Part shown: piece after piece, positions 33,590 through 41,911 of the stretch | Layout: each line of letters opens with the position of its first letter | Numbering within the stretch: position 1 is the first letter of the stretch | From: Microcaldota archaeon | GTDB taxonomy: Archaea; Micrarchaeota; Micrarchaeia; Anstonellales; Anstonellaceae | Length of the DNA stretch: 58,313 nucleotides | NCBI GenBank assembly: GCA_026396415.1 | Contig: JAPLWX010000025.1 | Coordinates: 1-58,313 of the forward strand | Reading direction: 5' to 3' | Notes under the pieces: generated by a model | Databases searched by the model: none | Told to the model about the DNA's origin: nothing | The model's input: only the letters and a program-made list of their open reading frames with translations | Program-made: the position numbers and the translations under genes

Positions 33590-35011
33590 ACTTTAACCAG
33601 CCCGCCAACCGACCAAGACTCGTCCACAACTGCCTTCAGCTTTGCATCCTTGCCGAGCGCCTGCAGCCTCTCAATCTGCTCGTAATCCTTGCCCTTGTCG
33701 AACGCCATCGTCGGGATGTTCAGCATCCTCAACAGCCCGCCAACATGCGACTGGACAGGGTTGAATATATCCTGGGCAATAAAGACAATCGCGCCAGCGT
33801 TCCCATAATCGCTGATTTTCCAGTGCTTCTCGAAATCCACAAGTGTGCTGACCTCGATGACAAGCAGGTAATCCTTGTGTTCGGAATTATACTTCTCCAT
33901 CTCGGAATTCGGCTTATTCTTGGAGAAACAAACTCCATCCAACTTCCTGTCCGCGAAACCCATTACCCGCTTGGTGCGAATCCAGTCGCTCCCGACACGG
34001 GTTTTTGGCTGGGTGAAACCAGCCCATTCCACGCTTGACATCTGCAGCACAATCCAATCATAGAGGTTTTTGCCTTCTTCGCATACAAGTTCTGCATAAA
34101 GCCGGGTGCCCTTCTTTATTTTCGTCATTGCGGAATCCAGCATGCGGCTCGTCTTCTCGAATGTTTCAGTCTCAATTCCCCTCCCAAACGTGGGCTTGAA
34201 CTGGACAGGTTTTGGAAACCAGCCGCCTCTATTTCCGAGTCCCGTTGCCGGGTATTGCTCGGCTACGCCAAGCTGGACAGCCAGATTAAACATCACATTG
34301 TCAGTAGTGAAACGCTTCGTATAGTCAAGGGCACCCTCTGGGACTGCGGCTATGCCCCTGCTTACCTGCCAAACCGAATAGTCCGACTTTTCAAGAGGGG
34401 CAAGATAAGCAAGCGAAAATGCTGGGCCGGAGACGATATCTCCCGACATTTCCATCTGGATTTCTTTGCCGTAGTATGGATTCACAAGGATGCCGGTACC
34501 TTCGCTCCCCCATTTGGCGAACATGCGCGCCATCGCCTTCGCATTGTCGCTATAGGCGCTTGAAAGTACCTCTATTGCAGATGCCCTGATGTTCTTGATT
34601 TGGCTGGCGTCGGGATTGTTCGTGTTTACCCAAACAAACGATGTCTTCAACACCCCGGTGGCGCCAAAATCGTCAGAGCGCATCGCAAAAGGGGTACTCC
34701 GGTACTTCTCATGATGGAAGCGGTAAACCTCTTCGACAGCGCTATTGAATTCGCCTGACTTGCAATTAAGCAGCTTTTCCTTGGCGGAAACTGGCGTGTC
34801 TTTTTCGTTGCAGCCCGCCTCCTTTTCGAACTTCCTGCAAATCTCTGGAGTGATAGCTGCGCTCTTAGGGAGATGCAAATCGAGCTTCGCCCCCCCCCTC
34901 CTTAACGTCAATCTTCTCAATCAGCCCTGCAAACTTAATCAAGTCCTGCGTCTTGCAGCCGGGTTTTCCCGGGCCGATGATTTTCGGGGAGAATTGTGCC
35001 TGTACCGTCAT
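33586..35011 (-). CDS. PEP-synthase/PPDK-like protein with homopolymer frameshift
   Basis: The gene reads as one ~474-residue protein only if a run of nine G (minus strand; C at 34890-34898) is counted as eight. Upstream in the first frame are an ATG at 35011, a TATA box at the right distance and a clean leader peptide (MTVQAQFSPKIIGPGKPG). Downstream, SDDFGATGVLKTSFVWVNTN and ILVNPYYGKEIQMEMSGDIVSGP resemble the ATP-binding domain of PEP synthase. GAIVFIAQDIFN and VQSHVGGLLRMLNIPTMAF resemble its swivelling phosphohistidine domain, with His about 422. A PEP-binding TIM barrel is absent. The family call is a motif-based inference. Confidence 0.6.
34890..34898 (-). other. Nine-base homopolymer in coding sequence
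   Basis: A C9 run (G9 in the coding strand) causes the frame change in the 33586-35011 gene. It may be a sequencing or assembly error or a phase-variable tract. Confidence 0.85.
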
Positions 35012-35016
35012 GCACT

Positions 35017-35040
35017 TTTTCTGGAAAGAAGTGTTTAAAA
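35017..35040 (-). promoter_or_regulatory. Extended promoter motif, copy 3
   Basis: The minus strand reads TTTTTAAACACTTC, then TTTC, then CAGAA, with the ATG at 35011 a few bases beyond. It matches copies 1 and 2. Confidence 0.55.
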
Positions 35041-35104
35041 ACCTATAAGTATGGTGTCTTTATTCAGAATACTATTGGGTTTACGCGTGCTCCAGTCCCA
35101 TTTT

Positions 35105-36133
35105 CTACTGCGTCGTATCCCATTTTGCATAATGGCGGTCACAGCCCTCAGGCGTGGGAATTGCCGCGGGCGAGATGAACAGCTTGAAGTAGCCAAGGTA
35201 CGGCACTGCGACAAGTATCCTTCCTTTTGAGCGCGAAATTTCCACAGGCGCGTTGCCCTGCCCGCTTGCCGCGTCATAGACCTGGATGTCGAATATCGGG
35301 TTGTTGTCCCCCTTTGTCAGGAAGTACGTCTTCCCATCCTCATCGTCCTTGAGCAATATGTATGCACGGTGTATGATGTCCCCCACGCGCGCGTAGTACT
35401 CGCCGGCATTAGGCTGGTACACCACCACGTCATTTGACAGGTTGGTGTAATACTGCCTCCCGTTCACCTCAAGGTAGGACACGCACGGGCCATACACGGT
35501 TTCGTGCGTCTTGTCGAGCACAATGCCGCACTTCTCATATGCGAACGTGAGCGCACCGTGCCTTTCCGTGAATTTTTCAGGCGAGGAAATGAAGCGCTGG
35601 CAAAGCGCGCTATCCTGCCTTGTTGCGCAATAGGAATATATCGAGCCGTTCACGTCAGCAACCTTCGCGCCGCTCTCATACACCTGCGCGCGCGAAATAT
35701 TGGCAAGCGTTGAAACTTCCTCAAGCGCAGCCTGCACCCTGTCTCCTGACAGGACAACCATGTCCCCGCGCGAGATGTGCGGCAGCATGGAGCATGAGAC
35801 AATGGCATTGAGCGGGGAAGAGGTGTGCAGCACAAAAGATGCGCCGAACCAAACAAGCAGCGCAAGCAAAAGCGCGATTGCAGTCTCCTTTATCTCGTCC
35901 TTCAGGCCGTGCTCGGCAGTGCCCTGCGCAAACTCAAGCACCACCACCCAGACAATGCAGGCGCCTATGAGCAGCCCGAACACCCACACTCCTGTAAAGA
36001 TATAAAGCAGCAAAAAAAGCACAATCAGCCCGTAGATGAAATACTGGCTGGAAAGGAAGCCAGACGGGGTTTCCGGCAATTTCTTAGCCGCGTGCGTAGC
36101 CACAACTTCACTTCTTCTTCGTCTTCTTGGCAT
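35105..36133 (-). CDS. Type I signal peptidase, archaeal/ER type
   Basis: 342 residues. Three N-terminal hydrophobic spans precede the catalytic region, where SCSMLP gives the nucleophile serine (about residue 115) and GDMVVLSG follows. IIHRAY (about 252-257) supplies the histidine that replaces lysine in ER/archaeal enzymes, and TKGDNN (about 273-278) is the conserved box. An insertion of roughly 110 residues between the serine and histidine boxes is larger than usual. It removes signal peptides at the outer membrane face, presumably including those of the secreted proteins in this window. The start overlaps the 3' end of rpoL. Confidence 0.88.
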   Translation of the reverse strand: MPRRRRRSEVVATHAAKKLPETPSGFLSSQYFIYGLIVLFLLLYIFTGVWVFGLLIGACIVWVVVLEFAQGTAEHGLKDEIKETAIALLLALLVWFGASFVLHTSSPLNAIVSCSMLPHISRGDMVVLSGDRVQAALEEVSTLANISRAQVYESGAKVADVNGSIYSYCATRQDSALCQRFISSPEKFTERHGALTFAYEKCGIVLDKTHETVYGPCVSYLEVNGRQYYTNLSNDVVVYQPNAGEYYARVGDIIHRAYILLKDDEDGKTYFLTKGDNNPIFDIQVYDAASGQGNAPVEISRSKGRILVAVPYLGYFKLFISPAAIPTPEGCDRHYAKWDTTQ

Positions 36134-36395
36134 TGTCAAGCGCGTCCTTGAAGTCTGACGCCTGCTTCTTGAGCTTCTTGACAGCCGTCCTCACCGCGGA
36201 GATGGGGTTTCCCTTCTTCATCCTCACCATGAGCACAGGTGAGGAGACAATAGGGTGGTCGAGCCTGTATGCCGCAAACTCCACGTCAGAGTCGTCAAAC
36301 AGCAGCTCCTTGATGGCGTTTATGAAGCCTATATCCTCGTCTTTTATCATAACCTCAAGATAATCCTTTTCGCTCTTTATTATCTCAATATCCAT
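36108..36395 (-). CDS. rpoL: DNA-directed RNA polymerase subunit L
   Basis: 95 residues, the normal length of archaeal RpoL (Rpb11 homologue). The motif DEDIGFINAIKELLF followed by VEFAAYRLDHPIVSSPVLMVR is diagnostic. It pairs with subunit D to nucleate polymerase assembly. The basic tail KKTKKK is common. It is the middle gene of a csl4-rpoL-signal peptidase string: 10 bases after csl4 and overlapping the next gene. Confidence 0.95.
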   Translation of the reverse strand: MDIEIIKSEKDYLEVMIKDEDIGFINAIKELLFDDSDVEFAAYRLDHPIVSSPVLMVRMKKGNPISAVRTAVKKLKKQASDFKDALDNAKKTKKK

Positions 36396-36405
36396 AAACA
36401 CACCC

Positions 36406-36972
36406 CTAATCAAGCACCACTTTCCTGTAATCATTCGCGATTTTCCTGTTGTCCTTTGCGCCGCAGGACTCGCATTCCAGCCCTGCCTCGGCAATCTTCA
36501 TGGGGTGGCGGCATTTTGCGCAGAACGCCTTTATCGCCCCCATGTTCTCTGCGTCGGTGGAAAGCCTCATCTCGCCGTTCCTTATGTCCACGATTTTCGC
36601 GCGTATGATGTCCCCGACCTTGTACTCGTCGCGCACGTTCTTCACATACCCCTTCTTTATCATGGATGCGTGGAGCACTGCATAGTCAGGGTTGTCGCCA
36701 AGCCTCTCGTCCCCTTCCAGGCTTCCTGATTTCACCCTCACAAGCGCAATGGGCTCCACTATGTTCTCGATGCTGCCTATTATTGTGGTGCCGATGCCAA
36801 GCGAGGCGAGCTTCCTTTTCTGCAATACGAGAAGCGTGCGCGCCTTGTCCGTGACCTCGCCGCAAAGCGTGGCATACACCTTCTCGCCCTCGCTCCTCGT
36901 GCCCTCGCCCGGGAGGTATTCCTCCTCGGTGCCGATGAAATCCCCTGGAACCACGAATTTTTTCCCGTCCAT
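36406..36972 (-). CDS. Exosome RNA-binding subunit Csl4
   Basis: 188 residues. An N-terminal domain (FVVPGDFIGTEEEYLPGEGT), a central S1 RNA-binding domain (DIIRAKIVDIRNGEMRLST) and a C-terminal zinc ribbon (CAKCRHPM, then CESCGAKD) are in the canonical order. Csl4 caps the archaeal exosome and helps recruit RNA and DnaG for 3'-5' RNA decay. The ATG at 36972 fits a symmetric TATA box near 37026-37033 shared with the divergent DUF373 gene. Confidence 0.94.
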   Translation of the reverse strand: MDGKKFVVPGDFIGTEEEYLPGEGTRSEGEKVYATLCGEVTDKARTLLVLQKRKLASLGIGTTIIGSIENIVEPIALVRVKSGSLEGDERLGDNPDYAVLHASMIKKGYVKNVRDEYKVGDIIRAKIVDIRNGEMRLSTDAENMGAIKAFCAKCRHPMKIAEAGLECESCGAKDNRKIANDYRKVVLD

Positions 36973-37056
36973 GCTATCCAATCTCCCAAAACTAAGCTGG
37001 AATATGTCTTTCTCTGTTCGCAATGTATTTAAATAGCTTTTGCCAAATCCCCCTCC

Positions 37057-38301
37057 ATGGCAGTAAAAAAAGGCAGGCTAGTGCTGTGCATAGACCGCGA
37101 CAATGACCTGTTCGAGAAGGCCAAGGTCTCGGGGCCCATAATCGGCAGGGAGGCCAACCTCAACGCGGCGACAAAGCTGGCTCTTGCCGACTCCACTGAC
37201 ACCGACGCTAACACCATATTCCGCGCGGTGAACATCTACGACACGCTCTCCTCGGACGTGGGCGTGCAGATAGCGACGCTTACCGGCTCGTCCTCGCTTG
37301 GCTACCAGGCGGACAAGGAGATAACCTCCCAGCTCGAGCGCGTGCTTGCCGAGTTCCCCGCTGACTCGTGCATATTCGTTTCCGACGGCGCATCCGACGA
37401 GCAGATGATGCCTGTCATCCGCTCCCGCCTGAAAATCGACAGCGTGGAACTCGTGGTGATGAAGCAGGCAAAGGAGCTTGAGAAGACGTACTTTGTCATA
37501 CTTGAGAAATTGAAGGAGCCCTACTATGCGCGCCTCATTTTCGGCGCGCCCGCGCTCCTGCTCATACTTTTCACCCTGAGCCGCTACCTTGGCTGGGGAA
37601 TCGAGGTGGTGGCAGGCATACTCGCCCTTTACCTTGGCGCAAAGGCATTCGGCATCGAGGAAAAGGTCATCCGCGCGGCTTCCGCATTCAAGTTCTCGGT
37701 GGACAAGATATCCAGCATTGTGTACCTTTTCTTCATCATCATGCTGCTCGTGTCCGTATGGGCGGCCTCGCAGCGCTACGCCGAGGCGGTGGCAGCCGGG
37801 CTTTCCGAGGTCAAGACTGCGGCGCTCATAGTGAAGACGCTTGCCAACCTGCTTGCGATATCCTTCATCATCCTCTTTGCGGGAAAGATGATAGACATAC
37901 TCAATGACCGCGAGCAGCGCAAGATTGAGCTTCCCAAGTACGGCCTTTATGCAATCACCACTGTGATAATGTGGTTCGTGCTCTCGGTGGCTGGAGACTG
38001 GGTGCTCAACACCACGCCGCCGTACGTGTCCTTCTCGGAGTTCCTCTCTGCGATAGTGATGAGCATGGTCTTTGCCTCCTGCGCCATCTGGGCGATGAAG
38101 GCGATAAAGACCGACATTGTCGCGCGCATAAAGCTCGAGAACAAGGAGATATTCTCCGAGAATGGCGCCTACCTTGGCAAGGTGCTCGGCGTGGACCCCA
38201 AGGAGTCCTCCATACTCTACCGCTCCCCGCTCGGGCAGAAGCTTTCCGTGCCGTTCGAGGACGTCTCGTCAGTAGGCGAGCGCGTCATGGTAAAAACCTA
38301 A
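37057..38301 (+). CDS. DUF373 family membrane protein
   Basis: 414 residues. The soluble N-terminal domain (LVLCIDRDNDLFEKAKVSGPIIGREANLNAATKLALADSTDTDANTIFRAV) is the DUF373 signature, followed by about six membrane spans and a C-terminal soluble segment. The family is widespread in archaea and its function is not established. It has its own leaderless-type promoter (TATA about 30 bases before the ATG), divergent from the csl4 operon, a neighbourhood that may reflect conserved linkage with RNA-processing genes. Confidence 0.9.
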   Translation: MAVKKGRLVLCIDRDNDLFEKAKVSGPIIGREANLNAATKLALADSTDTDANTIFRAVNIYDTLSSDVGVQIATLTGSSSLGYQADKEITSQLERVLAEFPADSCIFVSDGASDEQMMPVIRSRLKIDSVELVVMKQAKELEKTYFVILEKLKEPYYARLIFGAPALLLILFTLSRYLGWGIEVVAGILALYLGAKAFGIEEKVIRAASAFKFSVDKISSIVYLFFIIMLLVSVWAASQRYAEAVAAGLSEVKTAALIVKTLANLLAISFIILFAGKMIDILNDREQRKIELPKYGLYAITTVIMWFVLSVAGDWVLNTTPPYVSFSEFLSAIVMSMVFASCAIWAMKAIKTDIVARIKLENKEIFSENGAYLGKVLGVDPKESSILYRSPLGQKLSVPFEDVSSVGERVMVKT

Positions 38302-38365
38302 TCACCTCCGGAGAAGACCAATCTATTTTTAAACACTTTCACACACAATACATCAGTTGGTGCAC

Positions 38366-38710
38366 ATGACTCACAGCGACCCTGACGCCAAAGTCACGCC
38401 TCCTTCCGGGCTTAGCCTGCACAGTGGATACGCGCACTTCGACTCCGATGCGTTCATTGAATGGACGCGCAAGAGCCTTCTTACCACTGAGAAAGAGCTT
38501 ATGCTAAAAGAGGAAAAGCTCCTCAGGCAAAAACAAGTGCTCGAGTCCATCGCTGCGCGCACCGAGCCTCTTCCTCTTCCAAGGCTGTGGAACGGCAAGT
38601 TCACCTCAATAAAGAAAGCAAACGTGATGCTGCAGGAAGTGCGCAACAACCTTTCTTATGTCTCCAAGCAGAAGGAATTCACGCAGAGAACCCTGCAGCG
38701 GCTGCGCTAG
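38366..38710 (+). CDS. Small coiled-coil protein
   Basis: 114 residues, hydrophilic, with a central coiled coil (LLTTEKELMLKEEKLLRQKQVLESIAA) and a basic C-terminal helix. Unknown family. The ATG at 38366 is favoured by the TATA box TTTTTAAACACTT (38326-38338); the TTG nine bases upstream is less likely. That box shares its first 13 bases with the extended motif of three other genes but lacks the CAG part. Confidence 0.65.
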   Translation: MTHSDPDAKVTPPSGLSLHSGYAHFDSDAFIEWTRKSLLTTEKELMLKEEKLLRQKQVLESIAARTEPLPLPRLWNGKFTSIKKANVMLQEVRNNLSYVSKQKEFTQRTLQRLR

Positions 38711-38730
38711 GGAAGAAAAAAATAAAAAAA

Positions 38731-39465
38731 TCACGGCATCAGCGTCAGCCTTACCTGAAGCCCGTTCTGCCCAGCGCCGCTCGGCCGTGTGTACATTATT
38801 TCCACCTTGATTGGCATCTTGAATATCTTGCTGTCCATGCCCGCGCAAACGCCATATCTTTGGAGCTTGCCTATCGGGGCATCGTAGCCAATTTTATCGC
38901 CCCAGAAAAGGGCGGTGGCGCCAAGCGACACGCCGTTCGGGAAAATTACCTTGTCGTACTGGCAGGAAAAGTCCCTTCCCTTCTCAAAGCCTGCCTTGAA
39001 CATGCCGTACTTGACTGCAATGCCAAACGCAGGGTCCTTTACTGCGACGTTGAAGAACCTGTCAGTGTATGCATAGCCGACAAGGTAAACCGACTTGCCC
39101 GCCGGCACGCCTATCCAGGCTCCTGACTCCTCCACAAGGAGCCTTTGGCCGTCAAATGCCAGTGTGCCGGATGCGCCAATGCTCGCATTGCCGATATCCT
39201 TGGAAACTTCCAGGCCCGCGCCGATTGCCGGCTCCCGCGCTGAGCCATACACCCTTGCTATCACCTTTGGCTGTAGAACGAATGTCTTCTTCTTTTGCGC
39301 TATCTTCGCAGTGTCCTGCTTTTGCACGAGCGCCGTATCATTTTTCGGCGCAACCTTTGCCGTGTCCAGCTTTTGCGCGCAAAGCGGCGCCATTGATGCA
39401 AAGGTGAATGCCCCCACCAGGAGCGCCTTTTTCATGAACTGCTTTGTTTTTGTCCCCATCATCAT
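38731..39465 (-). CDS. Secreted beta-rich protein with DTAK repeats
   Basis: 244 residues. A signal peptide (KKALLVGAFTFASMAPLCAQ) is followed by a short repeat linker (KLDTAKVAPKNDTALVQKQDTAKIAQKK), then ~180 residues of alternating beta strands and turns (VSKDIGNASIGASGTLAFD, KSVYLVGYAYTDRFFNV, FGIAVKYGMFKAGFEKG). The strand pattern recalls a small outer-membrane-type barrel or a beta sandwich. The start ATG has GGAGGCG upstream. It is divergent from a double Lrp-type regulator, with an inverted repeat between them. The style is more bacterial than archaeal, so transfer is possible. Confidence 0.65.
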   Translation of the reverse strand: MMMGTKTKQFMKKALLVGAFTFASMAPLCAQKLDTAKVAPKNDTALVQKQDTAKIAQKKKTFVLQPKVIARVYGSAREPAIGAGLEVSKDIGNASIGASGTLAFDGQRLLVEESGAWIGVPAGKSVYLVGYAYTDRFFNVAVKDPAFGIAVKYGMFKAGFEKGRDFSCQYDKVIFPNGVSLGATALFWGDKIGYDAPIGKLQRYGVCAGMDSKIFKMPIKVEIMYTRPSGAGQNGLQVRLTLMP

Positions 39466-39503
39466 AATCGCCTCCAAATGTGTCTTCTTCTGGTAATTCA
39501 TAT

Positions 39504-39539
39504 GTTTTACCTTATATTAATTAGTTATTAGGTAAAAAC
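39504..39539. promoter_or_regulatory. Divergent operator
   Basis: The arms GTTTTACCT (39504-39512) and AGGTAAAAAC (39530-39539) flank an A/T-rich core that holds a TATA-like box for the 39465 gene. The site lies between that gene and the regulator at 39585, whose own TATA (TTTATATTA) is near 39555-39563. Confidence 0.6.
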
Positions 39540-39584
39540 GCAAGAAAAACGAAGATTTATATTATTTTTTAGGATAATTATATC

Positions 39585-40589
39585 ATGGAGCTTGACAGGA
39601 AGGACAAAGAACTCCTGAACCTGCTCTACCTCAATTCAAGGGAGAGCTTTATCGGGCTGGGAAAGAAGCTTCGCCTGAGCAATACCGCCGTCGAGCGCAG
39701 GCTTTATAGGCTCAGGAAAGACGGAATTATCCCGCTTCTTTTCGCAGATGTAAATTTAGCAAAGCTGGGCCTTAAGTGTTACAGGCTTTACTTCAAGTTC
39801 GACGTCATGGACAAAGAGGCTGAGCGCGCGGTTCTGGAGTTTTTCGAGTCCTACCCCCGCACCCTGTGGGGAGTCGTATGCGAGGGCGAATATGATGTGC
39901 TATGGCGCATCATTGCAAAGGACGAGGTGGAAGTGGAAAGCGCGATGTACCTCATGGTTGAAAAATTCGGCACGAAGATAATAGAAAAGACGGTGGTTGC
40001 GACCACCTACCAGACCTACCTTGCCTGGAATAAGGCGCTGGGCACAGAGCGCCAATCAGGATTCCCCATAGAGAAGATAACCGAGCCGCAGCAAGTCGAC
40101 GCGAAGGATATGCTGCTACTCTCCCTCCTTTATGCGGATGCACGTGAAACAACGGTGAGCCTGTCCAAGCAAGTCAGCCTGACGCCAGACGCGGTCCAAT
40201 ACAGGATAAAGCGGCTGGTAAGGGAGAAATACATCCTTGGCTATACTGCCTGGTTTGATGCGAAAAAACTGGGCTTCAACTACTACAAGTTCCTGATCGG
40301 CTTCAGAAGCATAACACGGGAGAAGGAAAAGCAGTTTTTGAACCATTGCCTTGCCAACGACAGCATAATCTTCATAAACAAGACAATCGGCAGCTGGGAC
40401 ATCGAGCTTGACATCATAGTGCGGAACAACGCGGAACTCCACGATTTCACGCGCGAGCTGAAGACAAAGTTCGGCAACATCATAGGGAAGCACACATTCG
40501 TGTCCGCAGTGGAGGAAAGGATGCTCAACCCGCTGCGCGGGGCTGCGCTAAGTGAAACAAAACAAAGCAAAGCTAGGGAAATAAAATAA
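39585..40589 (+). CDS. Double Lrp/AsnC-type regulator
   Basis: 334 residues made of two Lrp-like units in one chain: HTH 1 (LDRKDKELLNLLYLNSRESFIGLGKKL) with a RAM-like domain to about 150, then HTH 2 (VDAKDMLLLSLLYADARETTVSLSKQV, then TPDAVQYRIKRLVREKYI) with a second RAM-like domain. Single Lrp proteins dimerise; this fusion may act as an obligate intramolecular pair. It probably controls itself and the divergent secreted protein through the operator at 39504-39539. Confidence 0.85.
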   Translation: MELDRKDKELLNLLYLNSRESFIGLGKKLRLSNTAVERRLYRLRKDGIIPLLFADVNLAKLGLKCYRLYFKFDVMDKEAERAVLEFFESYPRTLWGVVCEGEYDVLWRIIAKDEVEVESAMYLMVEKFGTKIIEKTVVATTYQTYLAWNKALGTERQSGFPIEKITEPQQVDAKDMLLLSLLYADARETTVSLSKQVSLTPDAVQYRIKRLVREKYILGYTAWFDAKKLGFNYYKFLIGFRSITREKEKQFLNHCLANDSIIFINKTIGSWDIELDIIVRNNAELHDFTRELKTKFGNIIGKHTFVSAVEERMLNPLRGAALSETKQSKAREIK

Positions 40590-40646
40590 GAAAGAAAAAC
40601 AAAGAAGCAGAGCTAAGGAAAAATAAAAAACAGAAAAAGAAAGAAT

Positions 40647-41267
40647 TTAGTTGCCCTGCTTCGATTTCTCGAAGTTCTCCTTGACCTCGCTCTTCCTTAT
40701 CTCCACGCGCTTGATGGGGCCCATCCTCTTGACCGAGGCGTAAAGCTTCGCCGAGAGCTTGCCGAACACCATCTCCTGCGCGAGCGTGGCGAAGTCCATC
40801 TGGGAGGCAAGCGTGCGCACTGTCTGGGAAATTCCCTTGCGCACGTCCGCGCGCACCCCCTCGCTCACCTTCAGGCCCGAGACGCAGATCATCTTTATCC
40901 TCACGCCCACGCCGTCCTTCGTGGTGACGTCGTCCACCTGGTTCATGACTGAGCGGCGCCTGCGCGCAAGCGTCCTCACATAGCCCGGCACCAGCTCATG
41001 GCCGATGAACGCGGTGATTGCGGACTTGCCCCTCACTTCCTTTATCCTGAAGTACATCGAGGTGTAGGCGGTGGACTGCGAGAAGCTGTCCAGCATGTCG
41101 CCGAGCCCGATCTTGACCTTGCGGTCGATGAGGTTCGCCTCGTCGGACGAGACCACCTGCCCCATCTCCTTGGAGTCGAATATCTCGGGTGCGACAAGGG
41201 TGTACCAGCTCTTCATCTTCCATTTGTCCACAACCTTTGCCTTAGACTTTGTTGGTTTATCAGCCAT
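40647..41267 (-). CDS. rps3ae: 30S ribosomal protein eS1 (S3Ae)
   Basis: 206 residues. KMKSWYTLVAPEIFDSKEMGQ near the N-terminus, the central FRIKEVRGKSAITAFIGHEL and YVRTLARRRRS are family signatures. eS1 sits at the mRNA exit of the small subunit in archaea and eukaryotes. It starts four bases after the uS15 stop and is probably cotranscribed with it, under the structured leader at 41781-41864. Confidence 0.96.
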   Translation of the reverse strand: MADKPTKSKAKVVDKWKMKSWYTLVAPEIFDSKEMGQVVSSDEANLIDRKVKIGLGDMLDSFSQSTAYTSMYFRIKEVRGKSAITAFIGHELVPGYVRTLARRRRSVMNQVDDVTTKDGVGVRIKMICVSGLKVSEGVRADVRKGISQTVRTLASQMDFATLAQEMVFGKLSAKLYASVKRMGPIKRVEIRKSEVKENFEKSKQGN

Positions 41268-41271
41268 AAAA

Positions 41272-41727
41272 TCACTTCACCAATAGCGCCGCGGTCTCCG
41301 GGTCGTACTTCCAGTCCGCAGGCAGCCTTCCACTTTTCGTGTAATACTTGACGAGCCTCCCAATCTTGGACTCGACGTGTATGAGCTTTGTCCTGTTGTG
41401 CTTGTCAGAGCGGTTGGTGTGGAGGTGGTTCCTCATGTTCACCGCGCGCTTGATGAGGTTGAGCAAATCCTCGGGATATGTCATCTTCACGCCGTTCTCA
41501 GTCAATATCTCCGTGATGGACTTCCCGCACAGGTTCTGCACCGACGGGATGCCATAGGTGTCGCGAAGCGCCATGCCGATTGCGGCAGGGCCAGAGCCTT
41601 CCTTGCCCATCTTGGCGACAAATTCCTCTGCCTCGTGCGCCGAGTATTCCACCCATTCCGGGACTGACTTGACAGCCGGCTTTTTCGAACCGGACTTGCC
41701 CCTTTTCTTCGAATGCAGTCGTGCCAT
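41272..41727 (-). CDS. rps15: 30S ribosomal protein uS15
   Basis: 151 residues, the archaeal/eukaryotic S13e form with an N-terminal extension (MARLHSKKRGKSGSKKP). The core shows SVQNLCGKSITEILTENG and MRNHLHTNRSDKHNRTKL, then IGRLVKYYTKSGRLP. uS15 binds a three-way junction in 16S rRNA early in assembly. The ATG has AGGAGG eight bases upstream. A folded RNA segment precedes it, and eS1 follows directly. Confidence 0.96.
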   Translation of the reverse strand: MARLHSKKRGKSGSKKPAVKSVPEWVEYSAHEAEEFVAKMGKEGSGPAAIGMALRDTYGIPSVQNLCGKSITEILTENGVKMTYPEDLLNLIKRAVNMRNHLHTNRSDKHNRTKLIHVESKIGRLVKYYTKSGRLPADWKYDPETAALLVK

Positions 41728-41780
41728 CCCATAACCTCCTGTTTCGACATCTCTTAAGCGAAACTTCCCATCTTCCTTGA

Positions 41781-41864
41781 TTGCTGCCGAGTGGCGGGAA
41801 ACTCAAGCAAAATAAAGCCCGAAGGCTTCACTCTTCCAGGGAACCTGGTCCCGCCGAAGCAATT
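41781..41864 (-). ncRNA. Three-way-junction RNA leader of rps15
   Basis: Read on the minus strand, the segment folds into a closing stem (AUUGCU/AGCAAU, then GGCGGGA/UCCCGCC) with two hairpins inside: CCAGG-UUC-CCUGG (41837-41849) and AAGCC-UUCG-GGCUU (41816-41829, an exceptionally stable UUCG tetraloop). A TATA box (minus strand, about 41882-41891) predicts transcription starting right at the 5' edge of the fold. It ends about 54 bases before the uS15 start codon. It is either a 5' leader controlling the ribosomal operon or a separate small RNA. The pairing is read directly; the function is inferred. Confidence 0.65.
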
Positions 41865-41911
41865 TAGATATGGGTGAACGGTTTATAATAGTTGTGCAGG
41901 CCGGGAATTCG

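Noticed and set aside
41781-41864. tRNA-like segment (GCCGAGTGG D-arm-like word on the plus strand)
   Set aside because: No T-arm with TTCRANN, no valid anticodon arm; the pairing fits a three-way junction on the minus strand instead.
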